Below are positions 47,275-56,098 of a DNA stretch of 64,000 nucleotides, piece after piece (within the stretch, counting starts at the first letter, position 1; each line of letters opens with the position of its first letter). This DNA comes from Phycisphaerales bacterium UBA3190. Lineage in GTDB: Bacteria; Planctomycetota; Phycisphaerae; Phycisphaerales; UBA1924. The notes under the pieces are model-generated. The model saw nothing but the letters and a program-made list of their open reading frames with translations. It was not told where the DNA came from and made no database searches. Where the stretch lies: the NCBI GenBank assembly GCA_002364005.1, contig DEXG01000015.1, positions 328,440 through 392,439 of the forward strand, read 5' to 3'. The translations under genes and the position numbers were made by a program.

Positions 47275-49595
47275 CACTCACCCCCAGCCGCGGCCGCTTC
47301 GGGCTCGCTCTTTTTGATGTCGGTGCCCAGACGCTGAAGGTACGCGATCAGGGCGATGACCTTCTTGTCCATGGTCTCCTCGTAGCTCGGACCACCGAGT
47401 TCCTGGAGTTCGTAGGCGATATCGAATGCCTGCTCCTGGGCGTGCTTGACCGCGTTGTTGTCGAGGAGCAGTTCGCCGTAGGGAGCACCCAGCAGGGCCA
47501 TCGAATCAACGCGCGGCTGGATCTCATCGAAGTTGATCGTGTTCTCAAGCAACCATGGGTAGCGTGGCATGATCGACTTGTCGTTGACATCCTTCGGGTT
47601 CTTGAAGTGGCGGTAGTGCCAGTTGTGGTCACGCAGGCCGCCCTCGCGTGCCAGGTCCGGCCCGATGCGGCGTGAGCCCCACTGGAACGGGCGGTCGTAG
47701 ACGAACTCACCCGGCTTGGAGTACTCGCCGTATCGCATGGTTTCCCAGAGGAACGGGCGGATCATCTGCGAGTGGCAGTTGTAGCAGCCCTCGGAGACAT
47801 AGATATCTCGTCCAGCCAGTTCCAGCGGCGTGTAGGGCTCGACCGTGGAGATGGTCGGGACATTCGACGACACCAAGAACATCGGGATGGCTTCGACGAG
47901 CGAGCCGATCGCGACGGCGACGATGACCCAGAAGGTGAACTTCACTGGTTTGCGTTCGAGTGCCCGGTGCCAGTTGCCCTGGAGCACCTTGTCGCCCGCG
48001 ACGCCCAGCGCTGTGTTCGCGTGCAGGCGTTCCTTGCCCTTGGGATCGACGATCGGACCCTTGCTCAATGCCGGGGCATAGTGCACGACTTCCTCGTACT
48101 TCTCGGGGCGGGTCTTCCAGGTGCGGAAGAGGTTGTATGCACCGATGAGGGCACCGGTCAGATAGAGCAGGCCACCGACGACGCGGATCCAGTACATCGG
48201 GAGCAGGACAGTGACGGTCTCGATAAACGCGGGGTATGTCAGACGCCCCGATTCATCGAATGCACGCCACATGAGGCCCTGGGTGATGCCGGCGCTGTAA
48301 ATCGCCAGGATGTAGAGCACCATGCCGATCGTGCCGAACCAGAAGTGCATCGCACAGAGCTTCTTGCTCCAGAGCTTGGTCTGGAAGAGGCGGGGCATCA
48401 TCCAGTAGAGCATGCCGAAGGTCATGAACCCGTTCCAGCCCAGCGTGCCTGAATGCACATGGGCGATCGTCCAGTCGGTGTAGTGACTGAGCGAGTTGAC
48501 GGCCTTAACCGAGAGCAGTGGGCCCTCGAAAGTCGACATGCCGTAGAAGGTGACGCCGACGACGAAGAACTTGAGGATCGGGTCGGAAGCGACGCGGTCC
48601 CACGCACCACGCAGGGTGAGCAGGCCGTTGATCATGCCGCCCCAACTGGGCATCCAGAGCATGACCGAGAAGACCATGCCCAATGTCGAGGCCCATTCTG
48701 GAAGGGCCGTGTAATGCAGGTGGTGCGGGCCGGCCCAGATGTAGATGAACACGAGCGACCAGAAGTGGATGATGGACAGCTTGTAGCTGAACACCGGGCG
48801 TTCGGCGGCTTTGGGCAGGTAGTAGTACATCAGCCCGAGGAACGGCGTGGTCAGGAAGAAGGCCACGGCGTTGTGGCCGTACCACCACTGCATCAGCGCG
48901 TCCTGCACGCCCGCGTAGATGGGGTAGGACTTGAGGGCCAGCTCGGCCGAGGGCATCTCGCCGTGCTGGAAGAGGTAGACCAGGCCCGCGGGGAGCCAGA
49001 GGTTGTTGAAGACATGCAGCATCGTCACGGTGACGATCGTGGCGATGTAGAACCAGAGCGCGACATAGATGTGGCGCTCGCGGCGGTGAATCAGGGTCAT
49101 CAGGAAGTTGCCGCCGAAGAACACAAGCCAGACGACCGCGATGGCGATGTCGATGGGCCACTCCAGCTCGGCGTATTCCTTGCTCTGCGTGATGCCCAAG
49201 GGCAGCGTCAGTGCGGCGGAGACGATGATCAGCTGCCAGCCCCAGAAGTGGAGCTTGCTGAGCAGGTCAGAATACATGCGGCACTTGCAGAGCCGCTGGG
49301 TGCTGTAGTAGATCGCCGCGAAGATGCCGTTGCCCGCAAACGCGAAGATCGCCGCGTTGGTGTGCAGCGGGCGCAGGCGCCCGAAGCTCAGGAACGAAAT
49401 CCCAAAGCCCGCTTCCGGATAGGCCAGCTGGATCGCGATGATCACGCCGACGAGAAACGCGACGATGCCCCAGATCACGGTGGCCCAAGCGAACTGGCGC
49501 ACGATCTTATCGTCGTACACGAACGCTTCGAGCCCGTTGGTGTCTTGGTGGTTTCCGGCCCCGTTGTCGGCCGTTGCTTGTGCTGTTTCTGCCAC
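47274..49595 (-). CDS. ccoNO: cbb3-type cytochrome c oxidase, fused subunits I and II (CcoNO)
   Basis: The catalytic core of a proton-pumping terminal oxidase with high oxygen affinity. Residues about 30-520 are CcoN (twelve helices, heme/copper ligands in RPLHTNAAIF, WYGHNAVAFFLT, HVHSGTLGWNG). After a linker with a further membrane helix, residues about 570-773 are CcoO, with CYNCHSQMIRPF as the heme c site and MPRYPWLLENT. The two are one frame with no stop, a fusion known in some planctomycetes and Bacteroidetes but not the usual form. The start is GTG with AGAGG upstream. Confidence 0.95.
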   Translation of the reverse strand: MAETAQATADNGAGNHQDTNGLEAFVYDDKIVRQFAWATVIWGIVAFLVGVIIAIQLAYPEAGFGISFLSFGRLRPLHTNAAIFAFAGNGIFAAIYYSTQRLCKCRMYSDLLSKLHFWGWQLIIVSAALTLPLGITQSKEYAELEWPIDIAIAVVWLVFFGGNFLMTLIHRRERHIYVALWFYIATIVTVTMLHVFNNLWLPAGLVYLFQHGEMPSAELALKSYPIYAGVQDALMQWWYGHNAVAFFLTTPFLGLMYYYLPKAAERPVFSYKLSIIHFWSLVFIYIWAGPHHLHYTALPEWASTLGMVFSVMLWMPSWGGMINGLLTLRGAWDRVASDPILKFFVVGVTFYGMSTFEGPLLSVKAVNSLSHYTDWTIAHVHSGTLGWNGFMTFGMLYWMMPRLFQTKLWSKKLCAMHFWFGTIGMVLYILAIYSAGITQGLMWRAFDESGRLTYPAFIETVTVLLPMYWIRVVGGLLYLTGALIGAYNLFRTWKTRPEKYEEVVHYAPALSKGPIVDPKGKERLHANTALGVAGDKVLQGNWHRALERKPVKFTFWVIVAVAIGSLVEAIPMFLVSSNVPTISTVEPYTPLELAGRDIYVSEGCYNCHSQMIRPFLWETMRYGEYSKPGEFVYDRPFQWGSRRIGPDLAREGGLRDHNWHYRHFKNPKDVNDKSIMPRYPWLLENTINFDEIQPRVDSMALLGAPYGELLLDNNAVKHAQEQAFDIAYELQELGGPSYEETMDKKVIALIAYLQRLGTDIKKSEPEAAAAGGE

Positions 49596-49699
49596 GGTTC
49601 AGACCTCTGATTGCGAGTTGAGGGTGAATGCCGGCAAGTGCCGAACCCGTCCTAAGATACCCATTTCGGATATCTGTGCCTGTTTAGCCGCAGAATTTA

Positions 49700-49713
49700 T
49701 TGTTTAAGAACAA
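49700..49713. promoter_or_regulatory. FNR/CRP-like palindrome before the cbb3 operon
   Basis: TTGTT (49700-49704) and AACAA (49709-49713) around TAAG. This is one base per half away from the FNR consensus TTGAT-N4-ATCAA, 105 bases upstream of ccoNO. Oxygen control by an FNR-family regulator is typical for cbb3 operons. The remainder of this 295-base gap shows nothing else clear. Confidence 0.5.
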
Positions 49714-49890
49714 TTTCTACGGCATGACAGCACAAATCATATCGTTTTACCCACAATGGTCAATCTGATCAGAAGATTTCTTTGTCCGATTTAGACCAGT
49801 AGTCTGCCCAATTTAACTGCCATCAGATAGCGACCGCTGCACGGGGTACTGCTGCGGCGCCTGGCTGTATAAATAAGGAATGGTTCAGGA

Positions 49891-50922
49891 TTAGGTTCGA
49901 GCCGCGTAGTTCTGTTCGTAGAACCGGCGATACTCACCGCTGCGCACATGGTCGCACCACGCGCGGTTGTCCTTGTACCACTGCACGGTCAGTTCGAGTG
50001 CTTCGGGCCAGGCCGAGCGGGTCGGTTCCCAATCGAGCTCTCGTTTGATCTTGGTCGCGTCGATCGCGTACCGCTTGTCGTGCCCGAGTCGATCGGGGAC
50101 GCGTTCGATGGCGCTCTCGTCGCGATCGCACAGCTCGATGAGCATCCTGGTCAGCTCGAGGTTCGAGCGTTCGTTGTTGCCGCCGATGTTGTAGGCCTCC
50201 CCACTCTTGCCATCGTCAAGGACGCGGCAGATCGCTTCGCAGTGATCGAGCACATGCAGCCAATCGCGGATGTTGGAGCCGTCGCCGTAGAGCGGGACGG
50301 TCTTGCCCTCGATGAGGTTGTTGACGAAGAGCGGGATGACTTTCTCTGGGAACTGGTATGGCCCGAAGTTGTTCGAGCATCGGGTGATGCAGACATCCAT
50401 GCCGTAGGTGTGCCAGTATGCGCGGGCGAGCATGTCGCCGCCGGTCTTGGAGACGGCGTAGGGCGAGTTGGGCTTGAGGGGGGTGGACTCGGTGAAGAGT
50501 TGGGATTTGTCGTCGAGCGGGAGTTCGCCGTAGACCTCGTCGGTCGAGACATAGACAAATCGTCCATCCTTGCCCTTGTGCTTCTTGAAGGCATCGAGCA
50601 GCATCTGGGTGCCGATGATATTGGTGCGGAGGAAGAGCGAGGGGTCGTGGATCGAGCGGTCGACATGGGATTCGGCCGCCAGGTGCAGCACGCAATCGAC
50701 GCGTGGCATGACCTCGTCGAGTTTCTCACTGTCGCTGATGTCGCTGTGGACGAACTCGTAGCGTGGGTTGTCGGTGAACTCGGCGAGCGATTCGAGGTTG
50801 CCCGCGTAGGTCAAGCCATCGAGATTGATCACGCGATCGTCGGGCCGGTTCTGCATGATGAACCGGATGAGGTTGGAGCCGATGAACCCGGCGCCGCCGG
50901 TGACGAGGATGGTTTGTCCCAT
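49891..50922 (-). CDS. rmlB: dTDP-glucose 4,6-dehydratase
   Basis: A short-chain dehydrogenase-fold enzyme making dTDP-4-keto-6-deoxyglucose, a precursor of rhamnose and other deoxysugars. ILVTGGAGFIGSNL binds NAD, VSTDEVYGEL carries the Thr/Asp/Glu catalytic residues and YAVSK the Tyr/Lys pair. 343 residues from ATG 50922; an upstream ATG at 51045 overlaps rmlA and lacks family likeness. Partner of rmlA; rmlC and rmlD are not in the window. Confidence 0.93.
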   Translation of the reverse strand: MGQTILVTGGAGFIGSNLIRFIMQNRPDDRVINLDGLTYAGNLESLAEFTDNPRYEFVHSDISDSEKLDEVMPRVDCVLHLAAESHVDRSIHDPSLFLRTNIIGTQMLLDAFKKHKGKDGRFVYVSTDEVYGELPLDDKSQLFTESTPLKPNSPYAVSKTGGDMLARAYWHTYGMDVCITRCSNNFGPYQFPEKVIPLFVNNLIEGKTVPLYGDGSNIRDWLHVLDHCEAICRVLDDGKSGEAYNIGGNNERSNLELTRMLIELCDRDESAIERVPDRLGHDKRYAIDATKIKRELDWEPTRSAWPEALELTVQWYKDNRAWCDHVRSGEYRRFYEQNYAART

Positions 50923-50939
50923 GTCGTGACTGCTTTCGA

Positions 50940-51695
50940 TCAAGAGAGAACGGGCACTTTGCCGTTGACTTTGTTTGCACCGGTTTCTGCGACGAGATTG
51001 GTCGCTCGGTGCAGTGATTCGATGGTGCCCGCGTCGGTCCACCATCCCTCGAGGGTGGCCGAGGTGAGGTTGCCGCGGCGCAGGTATTCGTTGTTGACAT
51101 CGGTGATCTCAAGCTCGCCGCGGGCGCTGGGCTTGAGCGTCTGACAGATGTTGAACACATCGGAGTCATACATATAGAGCCCGGTGACGGCCAGGTTGCT
51201 GGGCGGGTCCTTGGGCTTCTCGATGATCTCGGTGATGTCCCCCGCTTCGTTCATCGCGACGACACCGAATCGCTCGGGGTCGTGGACCTCCTTGAGCAGG
51301 ATCTTGGCCCCATCGGGCTGGTCGCGGAAGTCGGCAACGGCATCGTTGATGTTGTGCTCGATGATGTTGTCGCCCAGGATGACGCAGACCTTGTCGTCGC
51401 CGACGAAGTGCTTGCCCAGCTTGAGGGCATCGGCGATGCCGCCCTCGCCGACCTGGAAGGCGTACTCGATGCGGGTGAGCCCGAGGTCCTTGCCGTTGCG
51501 GAGCAGTTTGATGAAGTCGCCTGCGTTTTCCTCGCCCGTGACGATCATCACCTCGGTGATGCCCGCGTTGACCAGGCACTGGATGGGGTAGTACACCATG
51601 GGCTGGTGATAGACCGGCAGCAGGTGTTTATTGGTAACCAGTGTCATGGGGCGTAAACGCGTGCCCAGACCGCCTGCCAGAATCATGCCCTTCAT
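50940..51695 (-). CDS. rmlA: Glucose-1-phosphate thymidylyltransferase
   Basis: A nucleotidyltransferase of 251 residues that joins dTTP and glucose 1-phosphate. GMILAGGLGTRLRPMT is the nucleotide loop; VCVILGDNIIE and EIIEKPKDP are catalytic-core motifs. It is shorter than the 290-residue RmlA of enterobacteria because it lacks the C-terminal allosteric helices. GGGAGGG seven bases upstream supports the start. 17 bases separate it from rmlB. Confidence 0.92.
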   Translation of the reverse strand: MKGMILAGGLGTRLRPMTLVTNKHLLPVYHQPMVYYPIQCLVNAGITEVMIVTGEENAGDFIKLLRNGKDLGLTRIEYAFQVGEGGIADALKLGKHFVGDDKVCVILGDNIIEHNINDAVADFRDQPDGAKILLKEVHDPERFGVVAMNEAGDITEIIEKPKDPPSNLAVTGLYMYDSDVFNICQTLKPSARGELEITDVNNEYLRRGNLTSATLEGWWTDAGTIESLHRATNLVAETGANKVNGKVPVLS

Positions 51696-51945
51696 CCGAT
51701 AACCCTCCCGGTGCCCGTGCTTGGGCCAATGGTGTGCGAGTCTAGACCCTATCGGCGGCTTTCTCGGTGCGATCCAGCCTGGTTGGGTGCCTCTCGCTTC
51801 AGTGTGGGGCCCAACCAACAGCTTGGGTACGCCCTGCTTCGATCGGGTGTGCGTCCAGATGGGTGATAATTTCGCTCAGAAAGCCCATTGAAGAGGCCTG
51901 CCGTTACAAACCCCCTGTTTTTGGGTGCCCGATCCGAACCGTTTG

Positions 51946-51973
51946 TTGTCCGCACGCGAAACGGGTGTATGTT
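51946..51973 (+). promoter_or_regulatory. Candidate promoter of the first sorting-tag paralogue
   Basis: TTGTCC (51946-51951), 16-base spacer, TATGTT (51968-51973), 50 bases before the start at 52023. The second paralogue has a similar arrangement. The remaining part of the 327-base divergent gap 51696-52022 shows no gene. Confidence 0.45.
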
Positions 51974-52022
51974 GTTGTAGCCACTATGTTTACGGCAAAA
52001 CAATTTAAGAGGAGAGTCTGAC

Positions 52023-52679
52023 ATGAACATCCTTCACACCATCCCGGTCGTTGCCATCATCGCTACAGGTTCTACCGCCCTTGCCGGGCCGGTCGTCAAC
52101 CTCGCCCCGAGCCAGTACACGGACGGGCTCTCAGGCATCAATAACTCAGAGTTCCATGAGATCCGCGGCACCGCGATCTCTGACAAGTACCTCGATTTCA
52201 GCATTGAAGGTGAAGCATCGACCCTGTACGAGGGCACGCTGATGACCCGTGTCGTGCGTTCACACGATTCAGGGAACCTGCACTTCAACTACCGCATCAT
52301 GGACCCGAATGCCGCACTGGCTGGTCGTATCTCGCACATCGAGGTCACCGGGTTCGGTGATTTCCAGACCCGTGTGGAGTTCCGCGATGACGCAACCTCC
52401 ATCGGCGAAGAAGGCCCGTTCAAGGCCGAGCGTATGATCGACGGCGACATGATCGACTTCACCTTCGACGGTGGGCTCAACACGGCTGATGACTCCCACT
52501 TCTTCTTCGCGATGGTCAACACGGACACCTTCTACGAAGATTCAGCCCTCGCGACGATCTACCTCGAGAGCGGTGAATCGATCAGCCTCGTGGTTGATAG
52601 TGCAACCCCGGTCCCCGCTCCGGGGAGCCTGGCACTGCTGAGCGGAGCCGGCCTGCTTGCCAGCCGTCGTCGCCGCTAA
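52023..52679 (+). CDS. Secreted protein with PAPG sorting tag, first of a tandem pair
   Basis: A 218-residue exported protein. Signal peptide ending STALAG, then a beta-rich domain (GNLHFNYRIMDPNAA, RISHIEVTGFGDFQTRVEFR). The tail is PVPAPG, a hydrophobic helix, then RRRR. GAGGAGA precedes the ATG. It shares about half its residues with the next gene, including GPVV, SGI-NS and RISHIE-like segments, so the two are tandem duplicates. Function unknown; probably displayed on the surface. Confidence 0.8.
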   Translation: MNILHTIPVVAIIATGSTALAGPVVNLAPSQYTDGLSGINNSEFHEIRGTAISDKYLDFSIEGEASTLYEGTLMTRVVRSHDSGNLHFNYRIMDPNAALAGRISHIEVTGFGDFQTRVEFRDDATSIGEEGPFKAERMIDGDMIDFTFDGGLNTADDSHFFFAMVNTDTFYEDSALATIYLESGESISLVVDSATPVPAPGSLALLSGAGLLASRRRR

Positions 52680-52709
52680 GTCCCTGTCAGATATCAAGAA
52701 ACCCACCAG

Positions 52710-52737
52710 AGCCGCCCGTACCGGGCGGCTTTTTTTC
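52710..52737 (+). terminator. Rho-independent terminator of the first paralogue
   Basis: A 9-bp stem AGCCGCCCG / CGGGCGGCT, 3-base loop, then seven T (52731-52737), 30 bases after the stop. Confidence 0.9.
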
Positions 52738-52797
52738 GTCGAAACTCGCTCTCAATCACGCTGTGTGGATCGCGGGTCTGAAAAAACTTGAGATAGG

Positions 52798-52825
52798 TTG
52801 CACACCGGACATGCTGGTGTACCTT
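52798..52825 (+). promoter_or_regulatory. Candidate promoter of the second sorting-tag paralogue
   Basis: TTGCAC (52798-52803), 16-base spacer, TACCTT (52820-52825), 46 bases before the start at 52871. Same spacing and nearly the same distance to the ATG as for the first paralogue. Confidence 0.4.
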
Positions 52826-52870
52826 TCGCTTGGCTGCCCAAGCAGTCGCTACATCAAAGAGGAGCATGTC

Positions 52871-53545
52871 ATGAATCATCATGGTACTTTTGGGGCTATC
52901 GCGCTCATTGCGTGCAGCAGCATTGCGCTGGCCGGCCCCGTCGTCGATTTGCAACCTGGTGAGTTCAGCAATAGCCTGAGCGGAATCACCAACTCGGATC
53001 TTTCGGAGCTTCGTGGCACGATCGAGTTCGATCACTACGAAACCTTCACGATCGATAGCCCGTCCGAGGGCGACACCGGGAGTGTGGGGATGCTGTACGA
53101 GGCAACCCTGTTCAGCCGCGTTGTCCGCTCGAACGATACGGGCAACCTGACCTTCAACTTCCGCATCATCGATCCCAACGCGGAACACACGGGCCAAATC
53201 TCGCACATCGAGATCAACGGCTTCGACGGGCTGCAGACCCGGGTCGAGTACCGCGACGAAGCGGGCGATGACTATGTTGGGCCTTCGATCGCGGCTCGCA
53301 GTCTCGACGGTGACAAGCTCACCTTCGATTTCAACACGAGTCTCGCGAGCGACCAGTCTTCGAAGTTCTTCTTCGCCATGCTTGATGTCTCGGACTACGA
53401 CTTCGAGGGCATCGTGCCGCAGGCCACCGTCTACCTGCAGTCGGGTGAGCAGATCACCGTTGACATCGCACCCAATGTCCCCGCACCCGGCGCGTTTGCG
53501 TTGCTGGGCACCGCTGGGCTGTGCTTTGCACGGCGTCGCCGCTAA
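52871..53545 (+). CDS. Secreted protein with PAPG sorting tag, second of a tandem pair
   Basis: A 224-residue paralogue of the preceding gene: signal peptide ending SIALAG, domain with GNLTFNFRIIDPNAEH and QISHIEINGFDGLQTRVEYR (aligned with the neighbour), and a tail NVPAPG + hydrophobic helix + RRRR. GAGGAG lies nine bases before the ATG. It has its own candidate promoter and terminator, so the two copies may be regulated separately. Confidence 0.8.
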   Translation: MNHHGTFGAIALIACSSIALAGPVVDLQPGEFSNSLSGITNSDLSELRGTIEFDHYETFTIDSPSEGDTGSVGMLYEATLFSRVVRSNDTGNLTFNFRIIDPNAEHTGQISHIEINGFDGLQTRVEYRDEAGDDYVGPSIAARSLDGDKLTFDFNTSLASDQSSKFFFAMLDVSDYDFEGIVPQATVYLQSGEQITVDIAPNVPAPGAFALLGTAGLCFARRRR

Positions 53546-53568
53546 GCACCCATCGGGAACGACCTTTT

Positions 53569-53594
53569 AAAACCGCCCAATCGGGCGGTTTTTT
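53569..53594 (+). terminator. Rho-independent terminator of the second paralogue
   Basis: Stem AAAACCGCCC / GGGCGGTTTT with loop AATC and T to 53594, 24 bases after the stop. Confidence 0.9.
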
Positions 53595-53727
53595 CTTGCG
53601 CCGCTGACACGCATTCTCGGACGATTCCCGCCGCCTGTGCGCACTGGGCAATGCCCAATCGCAGTCGCCGGGAGATGCGCACGAAACTGGGAGTAATCCT
53701 GATCGTGATTGGTTCGATATCAGCATC

Positions 53728-54399
53728 ATGAGCGCACTGCCCACCAATGAGACCAATCCACCTCCCGGCCTCACCCTCACGGGTGCGCATGAGGCGTCTT
53801 CTGAGTCTGGCTCGGGCTCCCCGCTGAGTGAATCGCACTTTGAACAGCTGCGACTCATCGAGCGATTGGCACACCCGGCTCATCGCGCTGGGGGATACGC
53901 CAAGTTCTCGGGCTGGACCACCCTGCTGGCCGGGGCGCTGTCGATTCCCTTTGCGTTACGCAATATCCCGATGCTGGTCTTCTGTGTCTGCTTGGCGGGA
54001 ATCGGTACCCGCGAGCTTTCACAGCGTCGGCAGTTGCTGCAGCTCAAGACCACGGCCCCCAGGAAACTGGCGATGAACCAGCTGCTCCTCGCGGGCACGC
54101 TTATCGCCTACAGCGTCTACATGCTCGTCGCGGCACCCAGCACCTCGGTGGTCGATTCGGCGCTGAGCAGTGATCCAATGCTCCAGAGCGCGCCCGAACT
54201 CAACGGCATGATCGACGACCTGGCCCAGATGGAGCGCATGGCCAAGGCCCTGATGTATGTCGGGCTGATCTTCATCGCGATCCTGGTCCAAGGGGGCACA
54301 GCGATTTATTACACCACCAAGGCCAAGTCGCTCAAACGCCTGCATCAACAATGCCCGGGATGGTGCGTCCGCGTGTATCAAACCATGCACGCGTCGTGA
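53728..54399 (+). CDS. Membrane protein of unknown function
   Basis: A 223-residue protein: an acidic/Ser-rich N-terminal 35 residues, then four predicted membrane helices (about 60-78, 80-95, 117-134 and 177-195), and a basic C-terminus (KAKSLKRLHQQCPGW). No known motif. The start at 53728 has no strong SD. Confidence 0.65.
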   Translation: MSALPTNETNPPPGLTLTGAHEASSESGSGSPLSESHFEQLRLIERLAHPAHRAGGYAKFSGWTTLLAGALSIPFALRNIPMLVFCVCLAGIGTRELSQRRQLLQLKTTAPRKLAMNQLLLAGTLIAYSVYMLVAAPSTSVVDSALSSDPMLQSAPELNGMIDDLAQMERMAKALMYVGLIFIAILVQGGTAIYYTTKAKSLKRLHQQCPGWCVRVYQTMHAS

Positions 54400-54493
54400 C
54401 CCCGGCTCTGGAAAACCCGCTTGGGCCCTGTTTCAGATGAAACGCACACCCGGCTCGGCGATATATACTCCTGTGTAGCAGAACTGACCTGCA

Positions 54494-54510
54494 AGAGGAG
54501 TACACCGTTG
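54494..54510 (+). promoter_or_regulatory. Shine-Dalgarno and TTG start of the S41 peptidase
   Basis: AGAGGAG (54494-54500) is followed after 7 bases by TTG at 54508. It decides the start: it gives a proper lipoprotein signal, unlike the ATG at 54421. Confidence 0.7.
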
Positions 54511-56013
54511 AGTTCACAACCTATCCAAATCCGCGGCCGACGCATCACCATCGGCCTTCTCATGCTGGGCCTGACGCTGCTGCCTCTGGGCTGCTCTGGC
54601 ACACAGCAAACACAGAGCGAGACGAGCACCCAGTCCGAGCGGACGCGTCTGATCAGCGAGGCCGATGCACTCGCTGACTTTGATGCTGCCTGGCAGATTG
54701 TCTACGACACCCATTACGACACCGAGTTCAACGGCGTCGACTGGGTCGCGGTGCGTGATGAGCTGCGTCCCGCAGCGGCCAACGCTCACACCCGCGGTGA
54801 GCTCCGGGCGATCATGATGGACATGCTCAACCGGCTCGGGCAGTCGCACTTCGGGATCATTCCTGGCGCAGCCGCCGACCCCGCGCCCGAACGCCATGCG
54901 ACGAATCACGATCATGACGCGATCCCCACGGATGATGAGCCCGGGGAGATGGGTGAAGATGGCTATCGCGAGATTGATGTCGTCGTGCCTCAGGACAACC
55001 GAGACGGGGAGGGCGATGCCGATACGGGTATTGACCTTCGCATCATCGAAGGCCACGCCGTCGTCAGCAGCGTCCGTGAGAACAGCCCGGCTCAGCACGC
55101 GGGTGTCAAGACGGGCTGGATCCTCAGCAAGATCCGTGATCGCGAAGTCGACGGGATCCTGGCACAGCTGCGCGAAGCACTCAGCGAGGAGGAGATGGGT
55201 ATTCATGCCGTTTCGTTGCTGAGCGGGCAGCTCCAGGGCCCCGACCAGAGCACGGCCAGACTGACCTTCCTGGATGAAGCCGACCACGAGGTTGAACTCT
55301 CGATCGAGCGTGAGCCGATGCCCGGCGAGTTTGTGAAGTTCGGGAACCTACCACCGATGAGCACGCACCTGGATTGGAAGCGGGAAAGCTTCGTCAACAA
55401 CGACGGCGAGCGGGTCGAGATCGGCATCATCAAGTTCAACATCTGGATGATCCCCATCGCCCCCAAGTTCGAGCGTGCGATGTACGAGCTGCGTGATTGC
55501 GACGGGCTCATCATCGACCTGCGTGGCAACCCCGGCGGTGTCGGCGCCCTCTCGGCGGCGATCGGGCGGTTCCTTGTTGATGAGAAGGCCTCGCTGGGCA
55601 CCATGACCATGCGTGGCGCGGAACTCTCGTTCAACATCGATCCCGTGATCGTCACGACCTGGGGCGAAGAGATCGACCCCTTCGCCGGCCCCATCGCGAT
55701 CCTTCAGGACTCGGGCAGCGCCAGCACCAGCGAGGTCTTCGCCGGCGGGCTCCAGTCGCTCGGTCGGGTTGAGGTCATCGGCACCCGCAGCGCGGGCATG
55801 GCCCTCCCGGCGAGCATGGACAAGCTCCCATCGGGTGATGTGCTGCTGCACGCGATCGCCGACTTCGTCTCCTCGACCGGTGCCCGTATGGAAGATGGCG
55901 GCGTGGTCCCCGATATCGAAGTGAAGCTGAGCCGTGAGGATCTGCTGAAGGGGATCGACACGCCGGAAACCGTTGCCAAACAATGGATTAGCGAGCAGAT
56001 CGACGCAAAGTGA
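54508..56013 (+). CDS. S41-family (C-terminal processing) serine peptidase lipoprotein
   Basis: A 501-residue exported protein with a lipoprotein signal (LPLGC lipobox near residue 29). An N-terminal helical domain is followed by a PDZ-like domain at about 165-260 (VVSSVRENSPAQHAGVKTGW) and the peptidase core with LRGNPGGVGALS and SGSASTSEVFAGGL, the latter carrying the catalytic Ser. It is a tail-specific protease of the cell envelope, substrate unknown. An acidic His/Asp-rich linker sits before the PDZ domain. Confidence 0.82.
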   Translation: MSSQPIQIRGRRITIGLLMLGLTLLPLGCSGTQQTQSETSTQSERTRLISEADALADFDAAWQIVYDTHYDTEFNGVDWVAVRDELRPAAANAHTRGELRAIMMDMLNRLGQSHFGIIPGAAADPAPERHATNHDHDAIPTDDEPGEMGEDGYREIDVVVPQDNRDGEGDADTGIDLRIIEGHAVVSSVRENSPAQHAGVKTGWILSKIRDREVDGILAQLREALSEEEMGIHAVSLLSGQLQGPDQSTARLTFLDEADHEVELSIEREPMPGEFVKFGNLPPMSTHLDWKRESFVNNDGERVEIGIIKFNIWMIPIAPKFERAMYELRDCDGLIIDLRGNPGGVGALSAAIGRFLVDEKASLGTMTMRGAELSFNIDPVIVTTWGEEIDPFAGPIAILQDSGSASTSEVFAGGLQSLGRVEVIGTRSAGMALPASMDKLPSGDVLLHAIADFVSSTGARMEDGGVVPDIEVKLSREDLLKGIDTPETVAKQWISEQIDAK

Positions 56014-56098
56014 TCGCCACCGCTAGGATTGACTGATATTCACCACGACTGAATCCCAGAGACACGCCCGAGCGTGTTTCAGAGCAAAGGAACTACAC

